This document shows, piece after piece, positions 15,677 to 24,341 of a stretch of 32,229 nucleotides of DNA. A model generated the notes under the pieces. It searched no databases. It saw only the letters and a program-made list of their open reading frames with translations, and was not told the DNA's origin. Made by a program: the position numbers and the translations under genes. Position 1 is the stretch's first letter, and every line of letters begins with the position of its first letter. This DNA comes from Bacteroidales bacterium (GTDB lineage Bacteria; Bacteroidota; Bacteroidia; Bacteroidales; UBA3824). The stretch is taken from NCBI GenBank assembly GCA_017960885.1, contig JAGCYI010000134.1, forward strand, positions 1-32,229, written 5' to 3'.

Positions 15677-18600
15677 TTGGAAAATATCATTACTACACTG
15701 TATCGTAAGCATCCAGCTCATGCTGCTCTGCAAACTGCTATGCAAAATCACCAAAAGGTGCAGATTAAGGGTCTTGGCACTTCGGCGGCGGCTTTTTTTG
15801 TGTCGTCGGATACTAAGCTCTGTTCGCAACCTCTCATTTTTGTTGCCGACAGCGAGGAAGACGCTGCTTACATCTACAACGATTTTCAAACCGCTGAGCA
15901 GAGCCGTTCGGTGTTTTTTTATCCTTTTTCTCATAAAAAATCTGCTTTAAAAAAGGCGGAAAACACTCTCAGCCCCGAATTCCTGCTCTCTAAGACCGAG
16001 GTGCTCGACAAAATTCAGCAGAACTCTAACTTTGTGCTTGTTACATATCCCGAGGCTCTCGCCGAAAATGTAATCTCTTCTGCCGACCTTCAAAAAAACA
16101 CTCTCGAATTATACCAAGGTCTGAAGGTCGACACCGAGTTTATTACCGAAGTGCTTGAATCTTACGATTTTCAGCTGGTGGACTTCGTATTTCAACCCGG
16201 TCAGTTCGCCCTACGTGGCAGCATCATTGATATTTTCTCTTATTCTAACGACAATCCATACCGTATCGACTTCTTTGGCGACCAGATAGATTCTATCCGC
16301 ACTTTCGATATCATCGACCAGCTCTCTATCAACAAGGTCGACCGCATTACTATTATTCCCGATGTTTGCAAGCATAACGATGATATTCAGAAGATTCCAT
16401 TCCTCAACTTTATCCCTCAAAATAGCTTGATTTGGTTTTCTGATCTTGATTATTGCCGTTTGCAAATAGAGTCGTTTGGCTCCGACAATGTGTTTGTTAC
16501 CGAAGATGGCGAAGCTGATACCGACACTCCGGTTTTTATGGACACGGCTACTTTTGATAAGGCGCTCTCTCAAAAACAGATATTCGACAATGGTTCCACT
16601 GCCGCTTTACAATCTGTGGTTAAGTTCAATATCACTCCGCAGCCAGTGTTCCAAAAAAACTTCCAACTCCTGGCTCAAAACATCAGTCATTATCAAGAAT
16701 CGGGTTACAAAACTTATGTGTCGGTGCTCAACGAAAAACAGACAATACGCCTTCATGATATCTTTGCCGCCGATTCGTCGATTCAAAATGTCAATTTCGA
16801 CGATATTATAATGACTATCCATCAGGGTTTTGTCGACAACGATTTGAAACTCTGCTGCTATTCCGACCATCAGATTTTTGAACGGTACTTAAAGTATCGC
16901 TTGAAGGAGGCGAAAATCCGCAAGAGCCGCGAGGCTATCACACTCAACGAGATGAACAGCCTCAAGCCCGGTGACTATATTGTGCACACCGACCATGGTA
17001 TCGGCACTTTCGGAGGTTTGGAAACCATCGACAAAAATGGTCATCCTCAGGAAGTTATACGCTTGGTTTTCAAGGACAACGACATCCTCTATGTGAGCAT
17101 TCACGCACTCCATAAGATTTCAAAATACAAGGGTGCCGACGGCGAACCTCCCAAAATATACAAGCTCGGAAGCAATACTTGGAGCAAACTTAAGCAGAAG
17201 GCTAAATCTAAGGTTAAGGACATCGCACAAAAACTTATCAAGCTCTACGCTCAGCGTAAGCAGCAGAAGGGTTTTGCATTCTCGCCCGACTCGTATCTGC
17301 AGCAGGCTTTGGAGGCTTCGTTTATCTACGAGGACACTCCCGACCAGGAGAAGGCTACGGCAGCCGTTAAGGCGGATATGGAGTCGTCGGAGCCTATGGA
17401 CCGCCTTATCTGTGGCGATGTAGGTTTTGGAAAAACCGAAGTGGCTATCCGCGCTGCTTTTAAGGCTGCTACCGACGGCAAACAGGTGGCTGTGCTTGTT
17501 CCTACTACAATTCTCGCTTTGCAACATTACAACACTTTTAAAGAAAGACTTAAAGATTTACCGTGTAACGTTGAATATATCAGTAGGTTACGAACAGTTA
17601 AAGAAATTCGTTCAATCCTCAAGCGTCTTGCCGACGGTGATGTGGATATTATTATCGGAACTCATAAGCTTATTGGCAAGGATGTGGTGTTCAAAGATTT
17701 AGGTCTGCTCATTATCGACGAGGAACAAAAATTTGGTGTTGCTGTTAAAGATAAGCTTAAACAAATCAAGCTCAATGTAGACACACTCACGCTCTCGGCT
17801 ACGCCCATACCTCGCACATTACAGTTCTCGCTGCTCGGCGCACGCGACCTTTCTATTATCAACACACCTCCGCCTAACCGTTATCCTATTGTTACTGAGG
17901 TGCATACTTTCAATCCCGAAGTTATCAAAGAGGCTGTGGATTATGAGCTCGACCGTCATGGACAGGTCTTCATTATTCAAAACAAGATAAAGGAACTCTA
18001 CAATACCGAGGCGCTTGTAAAAAAACTTTGTCCTCGCGCCGACACTATCGTTGCTCATGGACAGATGGATGGTACCATGCTCGAAAACATTATGCTCGGC
18101 TTTATCAACAACGAGGCTGATGTGCTTATCTGCACCACCATTATCGAAAGCGGTCTCGACATTCCTAACGCTAACACGATAATTGTCTTAGATGCCCAGA
18201 ACTTCGGTCTTAGCGAACTCCACCAGCTTCGCGGACGTGTAGGACGCTCAAACAAAAAGGCGTTCTGCTACCTTATGGCTCGTCCCGAGGAGAATATGAC
18301 ACCGCAGGCAAGGCAGCGTTTGAAAGCCATTGAGAGTTTTTCCGAACTTGGCAGCGGATTCAATATCGCACTTCAGGACCTCGACATCCGTGGCGCGGGC
18401 AACCTTCTCGGCGGCGAACAGAGCGGATTTATCTCTGAAATCGGTATGGAAACCTACCAGAAAATTCTCGACGAGGCTATTATTGAAATCCGTGAACAAG
18501 AATACCAAGAGCAGCTGAAGGAAGGAAATGCCGACGTTACCGCTCCTGCGCCTTTGCCGCAAAACATGAAGTTTACATCCGACTGTATCATCGACACCGA

Positions 18601-19024
18601 CATGGAACTTCTTTTGCCAGAATCTTATGTGGAAAATATTACAGAACGATTAAAAATTTACCGCAAGCTCGACAACGTAAAAGACGAGCAAAGCCTGCAA
18701 CAGATAGCGCAAAAACTCACCGACCGTTTTGGCAAGATACCAGAACCCACCGAACAGCTATTCAACGTTGTGCGTATGAGGTGGATAGCTATTGAGCTCG
18801 GCATGTTGAAGATTATACTGAAAAATCGTAAGATGGTATGCTATCTTGTTGAAGATCAGGATTCTCCATATTATCAGTCGCCGGTGTTCACTCGTTTGAT
18901 AGAGCATCACAACGGCAAAGACTGTGTGCTTAAGCCAGTTAATGGAAAACCGTGTCTTGTGGTCGAAAATATCACTAGTCCCGACAAAGCATTGGCTTTC
19001 TTAAAAAAAATTTATGATAATTAA
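15677..19024 (+). CDS. mfd: Transcription-repair coupling factor Mfd
   Basis: An ATP-driven translocase that removes RNA polymerase stalled at DNA damage and recruits UvrA. The frame opens at a GTG (15617) inside the cassette terminator, which cannot be right. The first start after the terminator that gives the usual N-terminus is TTG at 15677 (M/L-ENIITTLYRKHPAHAAL), making 1115 residues, normal for the family. In order: UvrB-like domain (to about 300); RNA-polymerase interaction (CarD-like) domain near 424-500 (LKPGDYIVHTDHGIGTF); two helicase lobes with Walker A GDVGFGKTE at 580-588, DEEQKFG from 681, LSATPIPRTLQFS and QLRGRVGRS; and the C-terminal TRCF domain. A TTG start may lower expression. 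No exact TAnnTTTG box precedes it. Confidence 0.95.
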   Translation: MENIITTLYRKHPAHAALQTAMQNHQKVQIKGLGTSAAAFFVSSDTKLCSQPLIFVADSEEDAAYIYNDFQTAEQSRSVFFYPFSHKKSALKKAENTLSPEFLLSKTEVLDKIQQNSNFVLVTYPEALAENVISSADLQKNTLELYQGLKVDTEFITEVLESYDFQLVDFVFQPGQFALRGSIIDIFSYSNDNPYRIDFFGDQIDSIRTFDIIDQLSINKVDRITIIPDVCKHNDDIQKIPFLNFIPQNSLIWFSDLDYCRLQIESFGSDNVFVTEDGEADTDTPVFMDTATFDKALSQKQIFDNGSTAALQSVVKFNITPQPVFQKNFQLLAQNISHYQESGYKTYVSVLNEKQTIRLHDIFAADSSIQNVNFDDIIMTIHQGFVDNDLKLCCYSDHQIFERYLKYRLKEAKIRKSREAITLNEMNSLKPGDYIVHTDHGIGTFGGLETIDKNGHPQEVIRLVFKDNDILYVSIHALHKISKYKGADGEPPKIYKLGSNTWSKLKQKAKSKVKDIAQKLIKLYAQRKQQKGFAFSPDSYLQQALEASFIYEDTPDQEKATAAVKADMESSEPMDRLICGDVGFGKTEVAIRAAFKAATDGKQVAVLVPTTILALQHYNTFKERLKDLPCNVEYISRLRTVKEIRSILKRLADGDVDIIIGTHKLIGKDVVFKDLGLLIIDEEQKFGVAVKDKLKQIKLNVDTLTLSATPIPRTLQFSLLGARDLSIINTPPPNRYPIVTEVHTFNPEVIKEAVDYELDRHGQVFIIQNKIKELYNTEALVKKLCPRADTIVAHGQMDGTMLENIMLGFINNEADVLICTTIIESGLDIPNANTIIVLDAQNFGLSELHQLRGRVGRSNKKAFCYLMARPEENMTPQARQRLKAIESFSELGSGFNIALQDLDIRGAGNLLGGEQSGFISEIGMETYQKILDEAIIEIREQEYQEQLKEGNADVTAPAPLPQNMKFTSDCIIDTDMELLLPESYVENITERLKIYRKLDNVKDEQSLQQIAQKLTDRFGKIPEPTEQLFNVVRMRWIAIELGMLKIILKNRKMVCYLVEDQDSPYYQSPVFTRLIEHHNGKDCVLKPVNGKPCLVVENITSPDKALAFLKKIYDN

Positions 19025-19043
19025 AAAAAATCATAAAAATATA

Positions 19044-19073
19044 TTTGCATTCAATAATTTTTTAGTATATTTG
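19044..19073 (+). promoter_or_regulatory. Promoter of the XRE-family regulator
   Basis: TTTG (19044-19047), 18 bases, then TATATTTG (19066-19073), a near-ideal Bacteroidota promoter. An 11-base arm of an inverted repeat (19070-19080) overlaps the downstream edge, with its mate at the start codon (19150-19160). The leader also holds a small hairpin, CTACA (19082-19086) pairing with TGTAG (19104-19108). Confidence 0.7.
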
Positions 19074-19143
19074 TTGTAATCCTACAAAGGGTATTTTTTG
19101 CCCTGTAGAAAATAGTAATTAACTTATTTAAAGTACTTTAACT

Positions 19144-19497
19144 ATGAATATTACAACAAAAATTCAACGCTTGCGTAAAGAAAAAGGCTGGTCGGTGGCT
19201 CGTCTTGCCCGCGAAACCGACATTCCTACAGTAAGTTTGCGCGTTATGCTCAGCCGCGAAGACCCAAACAATTACAGCATCAAGTCGCTTATTAAGATAG
19301 CAGACGTACTCGGCGTTACTGTAAGTTATCTTACTCTCGAAGATAACGAAACCGACAAGCCGAAACTCACCGAAGCTCAGCGCAAGGAACTTATGAACCA
19401 GTTCAATAAGACAATCGAATCGTATTTCGACCTTGTTAAGCCTGGCTCGTTCCAAGACAAGCGCGACTTTAACGACGACGACGAGTTCGAAGACTAA
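19144..19497 (+). CDS. XRE-family helix-turn-helix regulator
   Basis: 117 residues. The N-terminal 65 form a lambda-repressor-like (Cro/C1, HTH_3) DNA-binding domain: IQRLRKEKGWSVARLARETD, then IPTVSLRVML as the turn and recognition helix, and SIKSLIKIADVLGVTVSYL. The C-terminal 45 residues are helical and end in a strongly acidic tail (DFNDDDEFED). Partners and targets are unknown. It follows mfd by 119 bases and has its own strong promoter. An inverted repeat between the promoter and the start codon could be its own operator, so I infer autoregulation. There is no toxin gene beside it, which argues against an antitoxin. Confidence 0.85.
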   Translation: MNITTKIQRLRKEKGWSVARLARETDIPTVSLRVMLSREDPNNYSIKSLIKIADVLGVTVSYLTLEDNETDKPKLTEAQRKELMNQFNKTIESYFDLVKPGSFQDKRDFNDDDEFED

Positions 19498-19506
19498 GTT
19501 CTGGTA

Positions 19507-19719
19507 TTATCTTGCACAGTGCGGATGGTTGATGCGTGCTATCATTGCGCTCATCCTTTCGGTATGGCGGGTCTCTATTATCTTGATGTCGGAGTGTGTC
19601 ATTGTCTCCGCCCAACGTTCAAGTATCTTGACTCTTTCTGTTTCGCATACTTCCGCTCCAAAAGCAAGTTTTATCTTTACAAAGCCTTTGCGGATTATTC
19701 CGCTTGATATATATTCCAT
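19507..19719 (-). CDS. Possible small protein, 70 residues
   Basis: An open frame in an otherwise empty 345-base gap, read towards the XRE gene and ending nine bases from its stop. The product (MEYISSGIIRKGFVKIKLAF.., ..ERVKILERWAETMTHSD..) has no signal peptide, TM segment or recognised motif. Its codon use resembles the neighbouring genes, which is the main argument for it. Upstream, the minus strand has TAGTATTTG, one base too long for a -7 box. An overlapping 62-codon frame on the plus strand looks less natural. I am about evenly split on whether this is a gene. Confidence 0.45.
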   Translation of the reverse strand: MEYISSGIIRKGFVKIKLAFGAEVCETERVKILERWAETMTHSDIKIIETRHTERMSAMIARINHPHCAR

Positions 19720-19842
19720 ATTGTAATTATTTTTATGAATTATTGCTATTTTGTAAAAATAAATTTACAAATACTATGCCATTCTATAAAAATTAACTCG
19801 TATGGTTTGGCTTTTGGTATGTTTTGTGGAAAATATGTGCCT

Positions 19843-21594
19843 CTAAATAAGCACAAAAGATGTTGCCGGCGGTATCGTTAGCTCTATCTTTGATGAAGAT
19901 GGTGTAAACGTTCTTCCTGTGAGATAATCAGTTAGAACTTCTCGTTTTATGTTTTTTAGAGTTATGGTTCGAGCTGTTTTTTCTCTGTTGAACGCAAAAA
20001 TGATGCTTTGTTGCTTGTTGTACCGTTCAAAAGCATACACTCGTTCTTCTTGTGCCACAGCGAGAGTACGCCATTTGCCAGTACGCAGAGATGGATATTC
20101 TTTGCGAAGCCTGATAAGTTTTTTATAAAAGTTGCACATGTCGGACGAAAACTCCAACTTGTCGTATGTGCCGCACCTGATACCGTTGCTGATTCTATAT
20201 TCGGGTGAAAAATCAATGCCGTCCCACATCATGGGCTTGCGGCAGTCAGGGTCGTTGGCGCCCCACATGCCAGCCTCGTCGCCATAGTAAATCATGGGCG
20301 AACCTATGAATGCGAACTGGAATACTATCATCATTTTTTGAATGAGCCTTTCGTTGGCGAATGGTTTGCGTGTGCGATAGTTCTTGTCGTCGGCGTGAGA
20401 GTTCGCAAAAAACTTGCCTATGCTCCCAAAACTTTTCAACCTTCGGTTTACAATATAAGATGCTATGCGTTCAGTGTCGTGAGTGCCTAACATGTTCTGC
20501 ATCATGTAGTTGCAGTCGGTAGGATAGAGGCTTAGCAACTCTTTGAGCCTTTGGTCAAACTCTTGTGCGGTGTAGTGACATTTTTCGGCGGCGAAGAACC
20601 TGCATGCGGCTTCCAACAAACCGTAGTTCATTATTGAATCAAATATCCCTTCGTTTAGATAAGGCTTTATAACATCCTCAGGTTCAATCAATTCGCCAAG
20701 GAACAAAGAATCTGGGGCTATCATCTTCACATACCTTCTGGCCTTACGCCAGAAATCCATGGGGACGCCTATTGCGTGGTCAATGCGCCAACCGTCGATG
20801 CCTTGCCTTTCCACGCCGTCTACCACAGGTTTCAACCATCTGCGGAGGGTGGCGAATACGTATCTCTGCACCTCTTTCGAATTGTAGTTGAGTTTGGGCA
20901 TCTCTTTTACAAATCCCCAGAACTTGTCGTAGCAGAGTTCTTTTTTGGTGGATTTTTCAAAGTTGATATGAAACCACGACGCGTATTTTGATTTTTCGCG
21001 ACGGTGTAGCACATCTTGAAATGGCACACTGTTGTAGCCTATGTGGTTGAAAACTCCGTCGAACACAATTTTCATTCCATGTGCGTGCGCTTGCTCTATG
21101 AGGGTGAGAGTTTCGCGGTCGGCTGTGGTCCATGATGCGTTTCCGTAGTCCTCGAAATCTTCTTTCTTGATTATCTCAATATCCTTGCGGGGGTCGCTGC
21201 CAAAGAATGGGTCGGTGTGCAGATAGTTGGTGCCGTCGTATTTGTGGAGCGACGGAGAATATTGCAACGGTGTGATATATAGCGCGTTTACTCCTAATTC
21301 CTGTAGGTAGTCGAGTTTTTGAATTATGCCGTTGACATCTCCGCAATAGCGCCGCCTTAGCATATTGGTCTTTAGCGGCGCGTTGTTCTGTTTCTCGCAT
21401 TCGTCGGTCTCATACCAATCCGATGTCCAACTGTGTATCTGCCACGGATGTTTTCGGTTGAGCGCAAAGGGTGTGGTGCCTTCTATGTCGGAGGCAGTGA
21501 TGGGGTTGTTGCTGTTGGCACGGCAGAATCTTTCGGGAAAGATTTGATACCAGACTGCGTTTTTAGCCCATTGCGGACCCTTATTTACGTGCAT
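19843..21594 (-). CDS. GH13 alpha-glucosidase / neopullulanase-type enzyme, cytoplasmic
   Basis: A 583-residue glycoside hydrolase family 13 enzyme acting on alpha-1,4 (perhaps also alpha-1,6) glucans or maltodextrins. All four conserved regions are present: DGVFNHIG (D179, H184), GWRIDHAIG with nucleophile D272, FLGELIEP with acid/base E301, and LGTHDTER with D373. A C-terminal beta domain follows. There is no signal peptide, so it works in the cytoplasm on imported or stored oligosaccharides, and the N-terminal domain of cyclomaltodextrinases is missing. The start at 21594 overlaps the end of dapA by 14 bases, so the genes are probably co-transcribed and translationally coupled. That is an odd pairing of sugar breakdown with lysine and cell-wall synthesis. 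The exact subfamily (GH13_20, 21 or other) cannot be fixed by eye. Confidence 0.9.
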   Translation of the reverse strand: MHVNKGPQWAKNAVWYQIFPERFCRANSNNPITASDIEGTTPFALNRKHPWQIHSWTSDWYETDECEKQNNAPLKTNMLRRRYCGDVNGIIQKLDYLQELGVNALYITPLQYSPSLHKYDGTNYLHTDPFFGSDPRKDIEIIKKEDFEDYGNASWTTADRETLTLIEQAHAHGMKIVFDGVFNHIGYNSVPFQDVLHRREKSKYASWFHINFEKSTKKELCYDKFWGFVKEMPKLNYNSKEVQRYVFATLRRWLKPVVDGVERQGIDGWRIDHAIGVPMDFWRKARRYVKMIAPDSLFLGELIEPEDVIKPYLNEGIFDSIMNYGLLEAACRFFAAEKCHYTAQEFDQRLKELLSLYPTDCNYMMQNMLGTHDTERIASYIVNRRLKSFGSIGKFFANSHADDKNYRTRKPFANERLIQKMMIVFQFAFIGSPMIYYGDEAGMWGANDPDCRKPMMWDGIDFSPEYRISNGIRCGTYDKLEFSSDMCNFYKKLIRLRKEYPSLRTGKWRTLAVAQEERVYAFERYNKQQSIIFAFNREKTARTITLKNIKREVLTDYLTGRTFTPSSSKIELTIPPATSFVLI

Positions 21595-22468
21595 TAGTGA
21601 TTGAGGTGATTATTTTTGCTCTAACGCTTTCGCAAACAGGCACTAACGGCAAACGTAGGTTCTCTTTGATAATGCCGAGGTGTGCGAGTGCTGCTTTTGC
21701 TCCCGCAGGACTTCCGTCTTCGAAAAGTGCGTTCATAAGGTCCAACAACTTGAAGTGTATTTTTGCTGCCGCCTTGAAATCGCCTTTGGCACAGAGGTTT
21801 ACCATTGTAGAAAACTCTTTTGGCAATACGTTGGCTATCACAGATATTACGCCTGTAGCGCCAAGAGAGTACATCGGCAATGTGAGCGCGTCGTCGCCTG
21901 AAATCAGGGCGAGGCTGTCTGGCTTGTTGTTTATAATGTTCATTATCTGAGCCATATTGCCGCTTGCCTCTTTTACTGCTATGATGTTGGGGCAGTCTTT
22001 GGCAAGTTGCACTACGGTTTGAGCATCCACGTTGCGTGATGTCCTTCCGGGAACATTGTAAAGCACGATTGGCAAAGGACTTGCTGCCGCTATCGCCTTA
22101 AAATGCTCGTAAATGCCTCTTTGGTTGGGCTTTGTGTAATATGGCGAAATGCTCAGTATGGCGTCGATTCCTTTTAAGTCGGTGTTTTTGATCTCGTCGA
22201 TGATGGCTGCTGTGTTGTTGCCACCGATGCCGTACATTATTGGAACTCGGTTGTTTACGTATTCCACAACGAACTTTCTCAGTTGCTGGCGTTCTTGCGG
22301 AGTCAGTGTCGACGGCTCTCCTGTGGTTCCTTGCATGGCTATGAAGTTGATTCCGCCGTCTATTATATAGTCTAAAAGGCTTTGTAGCGATGGGTAGTCG
22401 ATGTTTCCGCTGTTGTCGAACGGCGTTATTAAGGCTACGCCTGTGCCGTTAAATAATTCACTCTGCAT
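21581..22468 (-). CDS. dapA: 4-hydroxy-tetrahydrodipicolinate synthase (DapA)
   Basis: Condenses pyruvate with aspartate semialdehyde, the first step towards diaminopimelate and lysine. The 295 residues match the family length. The Schiff-base lysine is K166 in IIAVKEASG; the catalytic tyrosine is Y138 in LYNVPGRT, with R142 binding substrate; and GTTGE (47-51) supplies the active-site threonines. The gene is 59 bases downstream of the DUF6913-like gene with no promoter box in the gap, and overlaps the GH13 gene, so the three probably form one operon. Confidence 0.97.
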   Translation of the reverse strand: MQSELFNGTGVALITPFDNSGNIDYPSLQSLLDYIIDGGINFIAMQGTTGEPSTLTPQERQQLRKFVVEYVNNRVPIMYGIGGNNTAAIIDEIKNTDLKGIDAILSISPYYTKPNQRGIYEHFKAIAAASPLPIVLYNVPGRTSRNVDAQTVVQLAKDCPNIIAVKEASGNMAQIMNIINNKPDSLALISGDDALTLPMYSLGATGVISVIANVLPKEFSTMVNLCAKGDFKAAAKIHFKLLDLMNALFEDGSPAGAKAALAHLGIIKENLRLPLVPVCESVRAKIITSITNARK

Positions 22469-22527
22469 ATTGGAGTTGTGCTTTTGATGATTTGTACAAA
22501 TTATTGTTTTTGAGGTATTTGGGTGTC

Positions 22528-23076
22528 CTATTTTCGGGAAATTACTGTTAAATACTGCTTTATGCGGTTTATTAACTCGTCGGTTTCTGGGGTGCGTCCG
22601 TTATATTCGAGGGCAAAGTCGGCGAAATCGTTTTCCGGAAACTTGATTGACACTTTAAATTTGGCTCTCGACAACCCCATCACATAGTCCACGCAGAGGT
22701 TCTCCGTGGTGCATATATTGATGAGTATGTCGTAGTCGGTTTTTATAAAGTCTTCCACGTGTTGGTTGTTGGGAAATCCGAACAGCGTGGTTTTCTCTAT
22801 CGAGAACAGTCTAATGTTTGGGCTAGGAGTGTAGTAACGAAGCATCTCCTCGTTGAGTACCATTCCAAGGGCGTCAACGTTTTTGCCTGCTTCCACAAGA
22901 CTTGTGATAAAACGTCTTGCTGAAAAATAGTTAGCCTGTACCGTAGAATCGAACAGCAATCCGATTGAGGCTGCCGAGTCGATGTTGTGGTACGATTTCT
23001 GCCGCTGCACTTTGGCTGCCTTCTTGCGGAGCAGTTTGCAGCCCATTTTCTGCCGTGTCTGTAATAAAATTTTCAT
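22528..23076 (-). CDS. DUF6913-like protein, function unknown
   Basis: 182 residues without signal peptide or TM segment. It has a basic N-terminus (GCKLLRKKAAKVQRQK), then an alternating alpha/beta region with IGLLFDSTVQANYFSARRFI, TTLFGFPNN, DYDILINICTTENLCVDYVMGLSRAKFKVS and a C-terminal helix (DELINRIKQYLTVI). I match this by memory to the DUF6913 family, small cytoplasmic proteins of Bacteroidota often found beside dapA; the function is not known. The start at 23076 is the first ATG. A later ATG at 23046 (MGCKLL) is possible, and a weak -7-like TAACATTG lies only a few bases before the first start. Confidence 0.75.
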   Translation of the reverse strand: MKILLQTRQKMGCKLLRKKAAKVQRQKSYHNIDSAASIGLLFDSTVQANYFSARRFITSLVEAGKNVDALGMVLNEEMLRYYTPSPNIRLFSIEKTTLFGFPNNQHVEDFIKTDYDILINICTTENLCVDYVMGLSRAKFKVSIKFPENDFADFALEYNGRTPETDELINRIKQYLTVISRK

Positions 23077-23151
23077 ACCGCAATGTTACTAAAAAAAAAC
23101 GACTTCGGCATCAATCTTTATGTTATTTTATTATGTACTGCCTCATTTTTT

Positions 23152-23697
23152 TCAAAATCCACGGTAATGGTGACCGTATCCGCCGTATACAGGATAGATA
23201 TTGTGCGACTGTGAAACTTCAAAACCAATTGATAATGATGGTGTTATCTGGTATGTCGCACCAAAAGTAGCCATATATCCGTCGTTTGCCGAATTGTATC
23301 GTGAGCGTGGCTCGCCGTAATGGTTGTTGGCGTAGATGATGCTGCCCGTTAATAGCAGGCGCTCCGATGCCAGGTACGACGCTTCAACGCTGTAATAGTT
23401 GGTTATTGCTCTAAGTTTCTGATAGGAAGGGGCTTCGTCGTAATCAGTGAACACCGGTGCTTTGAAGTTGGAAAACGACATGCCGAATCCCACCGACACG
23501 TGGAAACGCTTGTCGAGACCGTATTTCGCATGACGGTTTTTGCTCTCGCGTATGCTTTCGCGCACAGGCGTTTGTGAATATGGCTCTGCCTGATACTGCT
23601 GAAATGTAGTGTCAGCGTGTTGATATTCAAATATTTCCTGCGCCCAAAGGTTTGCTGAAAACAGCGACGCGCATATTATTAAGGCTAATTTTTTCAT
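23152..23697 (-). CDS. Small secreted, probably outer-membrane beta-barrel protein
   Basis: 181 residues with a clear signal peptide (MKKLALIICASLFSANLWA-Q). A short linker is followed by alternating strands rich in aromatic residues and glycine (RFHVSVGFGMSFSNF, YYSVEASYLASERLLLTGSIIY, MATFGATYQITPSLSIGFEV), ending YGGYGHHYRGF. This is the pattern of a small outer-membrane barrel with a terminal phenylalanine, though a barrel this size would have few strands. Function unknown. It lies 75 bases upstream of the DUF6913-like gene on the same strand; whether it shares the operon is unclear. A -7-like TATCTTTA precedes it at 23724-23731. Confidence 0.75.
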   Translation of the reverse strand: MKKLALIICASLFSANLWAQEIFEYQHADTTFQQYQAEPYSQTPVRESIRESKNRHAKYGLDKRFHVSVGFGMSFSNFKAPVFTDYDEAPSYQKLRAITNYYSVEASYLASERLLLTGSIIYANNHYGEPRSRYNSANDGYMATFGATYQITPSLSIGFEVSQSHNIYPVYGGYGHHYRGF

Positions 23698-23723
23698 AAG
23701 GCTGTGTTTAATCTTTTCAAGCG

Positions 23724-23731
23724 TAAAGATA
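23724..23731 (-). promoter_or_regulatory. Possible -7 box of the small outer-membrane protein gene
   Basis: Minus strand TATCTTTA, one base from TAnnTTTG, 26 bases before the ATG at 23697. No clear -33 element. Confidence 0.4.
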
Positions 23732-23802
23732 CTTATTTAAATTATATCTGCTACCGTTGTTAAAAACTTTTAACACAATTTTTGAAAAATATCTACTTTG
23801 AG

Positions 23803-23834
23803 TTGATTTTGCTAAAAAAAAAATAGTATCTTTG
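23803..23834 (+). promoter_or_regulatory. Promoter of the SiaC-family gene
   Basis: TTG (23803-23805), 21 bases, then TATCTTTG (23827-23834), a perfect -7 match. The leader before the ATG at 23911 would be about 70 bases. Confidence 0.6.
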
Positions 23835-23910
23835 CACAAAATATTGCAAGTGACAACGGAATGTTGTTACTTTGCGCTTGAAAAATGAATACACATTATA
23901 TAATATAGAG

Positions 23911-24312
23911 ATGCAACATTTACAGATTGCGGAAACCGCTAAAAGTCCATATATCAACTTCGACTGCGACAATGGCTTTTTAGAAGTAAGAGGACGTTCT
24001 ATTATCGAGAACACTTTCGCCTTTTACGAGCCGGTGTTCAAGGTGCTGAGCGAATACGTTCAGAATCCTCAGGACAAAACCACTGTGCACCTTTCGCTCG
24101 ACTATTACAACACCAGTTCGCAGATTTGGATCTACAACATTCTCAAGGAGTTGAACAAAATCAACGAGATTCCCGGAAAGGATGTTGATATCATCTGGTA
24201 TTACAGCGACAGCGATCTTCTAGAGGCAGGACGTGATTTCCAAAATGTTTCCAAAGTGCCTATCGTGCTTAAAGAAACTGGTGAAGGTGCTGGCGAAGAA
24301 GAGGATCTTTAA
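23911..24312 (+). CDS. SiaC-family regulatory phosphoprotein (DUF1987), copy 1
   Basis: 133 residues from the ATG at 23911; a TTG 39 bases earlier keeps the frame but adds residues outside the family pattern. In Pseudomonas aeruginosa, SiaC is phosphorylated by SiaB, dephosphorylated by the PP2C phosphatase SiaA, and in its unphosphorylated form activates the diguanylate cyclase SiaD. Here the hallmark LDYYNTSS places a threonine at residue 68, the position I recall as the SiaC phosphosite. Other family features are SPYINFD (12-18), VRGRSIIEN and DVDIIWYYSDSD; the C-terminus is acidic (GEGAGEEEDL). It has its own promoter and is followed 29 bases later by a membrane-protein gene. No SiaB kinase or GGDEF gene is in the window, so its output is unknown. 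Confidence 0.88.
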   Translation: MQHLQIAETAKSPYINFDCDNGFLEVRGRSIIENTFAFYEPVFKVLSEYVQNPQDKTTVHLSLDYYNTSSQIWIYNILKELNKINEIPGKDVDIIWYYSDSDLLEAGRDFQNVSKVPIVLKETGEGAGEEEDL

Positions 24313-24341
24313 GACAGAAACTATCTGATAAATAATCTGTT

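Noticed and set aside
19144..19719. Toxin-antitoxin pair made of the XRE protein and the 70-codon frame
   Set aside because: The two are convergent, not in one operon, and the small frame has no toxin motif.
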